From assembly GCA_903907615.1 (NCBI GenBank), contig CAIVOR010000184.1:1-6139 (forward strand): a stretch of DNA of 6,139 nucleotides. The letters are read 5' to 3'. Under the pieces are notes generated by a model. That model did not search any database. It worked only from the letters and a program-made list of their open reading frames with translations, and was not told where the DNA came from. Below are positions 6,111-6,139 of this stretch, piece by piece. The stretch's first letter is position 1, and every line of letters begins with the position of its first letter. The stretch is from an uncultured Microbacteriaceae bacterium (GTDB lineage: Bacteria; Actinomycetota; Actinomycetes; Actinomycetales; Microbacteriaceae). The translations under genes were made by a program, and so were the position numbers.

Positions 6111-6139
6111 ACTTTCTCCCGCCTCGTGCTCGCCAAGCC
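6105..6139 (+). CDS. Possible first codons of a rightward gene, cut by the window edge
   Basis: GTG at 6105-6107 opens a frame of 11 complete codons (MKTFSRLVLAK) that runs off the window. There is no Shine-Dalgarno ahead of it. TAGTTT at 6093-6098 would place the transcription start at or next to the G of GTG, as in leaderless actinobacterial genes. An in-frame TAG at 6093 excludes an upstream ATG or GTG start. The fragment is too short to name a function and may not be a gene. Confidence 0.35.
   Translation, partial: MKTFSRLVLAK

Overview
The window carries a compact NAD biosynthesis operon on the + strand, followed by one small convergent gene. The DNA is GC-rich with strong G/C preference at third codon positions. 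GTG and ATG starts, ATGA stop/start overlaps and actinobacterial-looking proteins all point to a high-GC actinobacterium. The operon content, the long NadA and the small DUF2470-type protein make Microbacteriaceae or a close relative my best guess, but this is inference without a database search.

Layout: positions 1-100 form a promoter region. It has a near-consensus -35/-10 pair and an imperfect 19-bp palindrome over the -35 box and spacer. Next come five tightly packed genes: nrtR (101-805), nadA (802-2082), nadB (2092-3660), nadC (3657-4535) and a class I cysteine desulfurase of the NadS/IscS type (4544-5689). Junctions are 4-nt overlaps or gaps of 8-9 nt, so one polycistronic mRNA is expected. 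The desulfurase stop codon lies inside a 17-bp tandem repeat (5669-5719). A convergent gene for a DUF2470-like protein (6015-5734, minus strand) follows after 44 nt. The last about 120 bases are intergenic, with two inverted repeats, an AT-rich patch and possibly the first codons of a rightward gene at 6105.

How the genes work together: NadB oxidises L-aspartate to iminoaspartate. NadA condenses this with dihydroxyacetone phosphate to quinolinate, using a [4Fe-4S] cluster. NadC turns quinolinate plus PRPP into nicotinate mononucleotide. The desulfurase probably supplies sulfur for the NadA cluster. NrtR is a Nudix-fold repressor with a C-terminal winged helix. It probably senses an NAD-derived ligand such as ADP-ribose and controls its own operon through the promoter palindrome.

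I see no wholly new system. The points most worth a second look are the candidate NrtR operator, an Ala at a usually conserved Gln in the desulfurase, the tandem repeat across its stop codon, the DUF2470 protein without the usual His residues, and the inverted repeat beside a possibly leaderless GTG start at the right edge.
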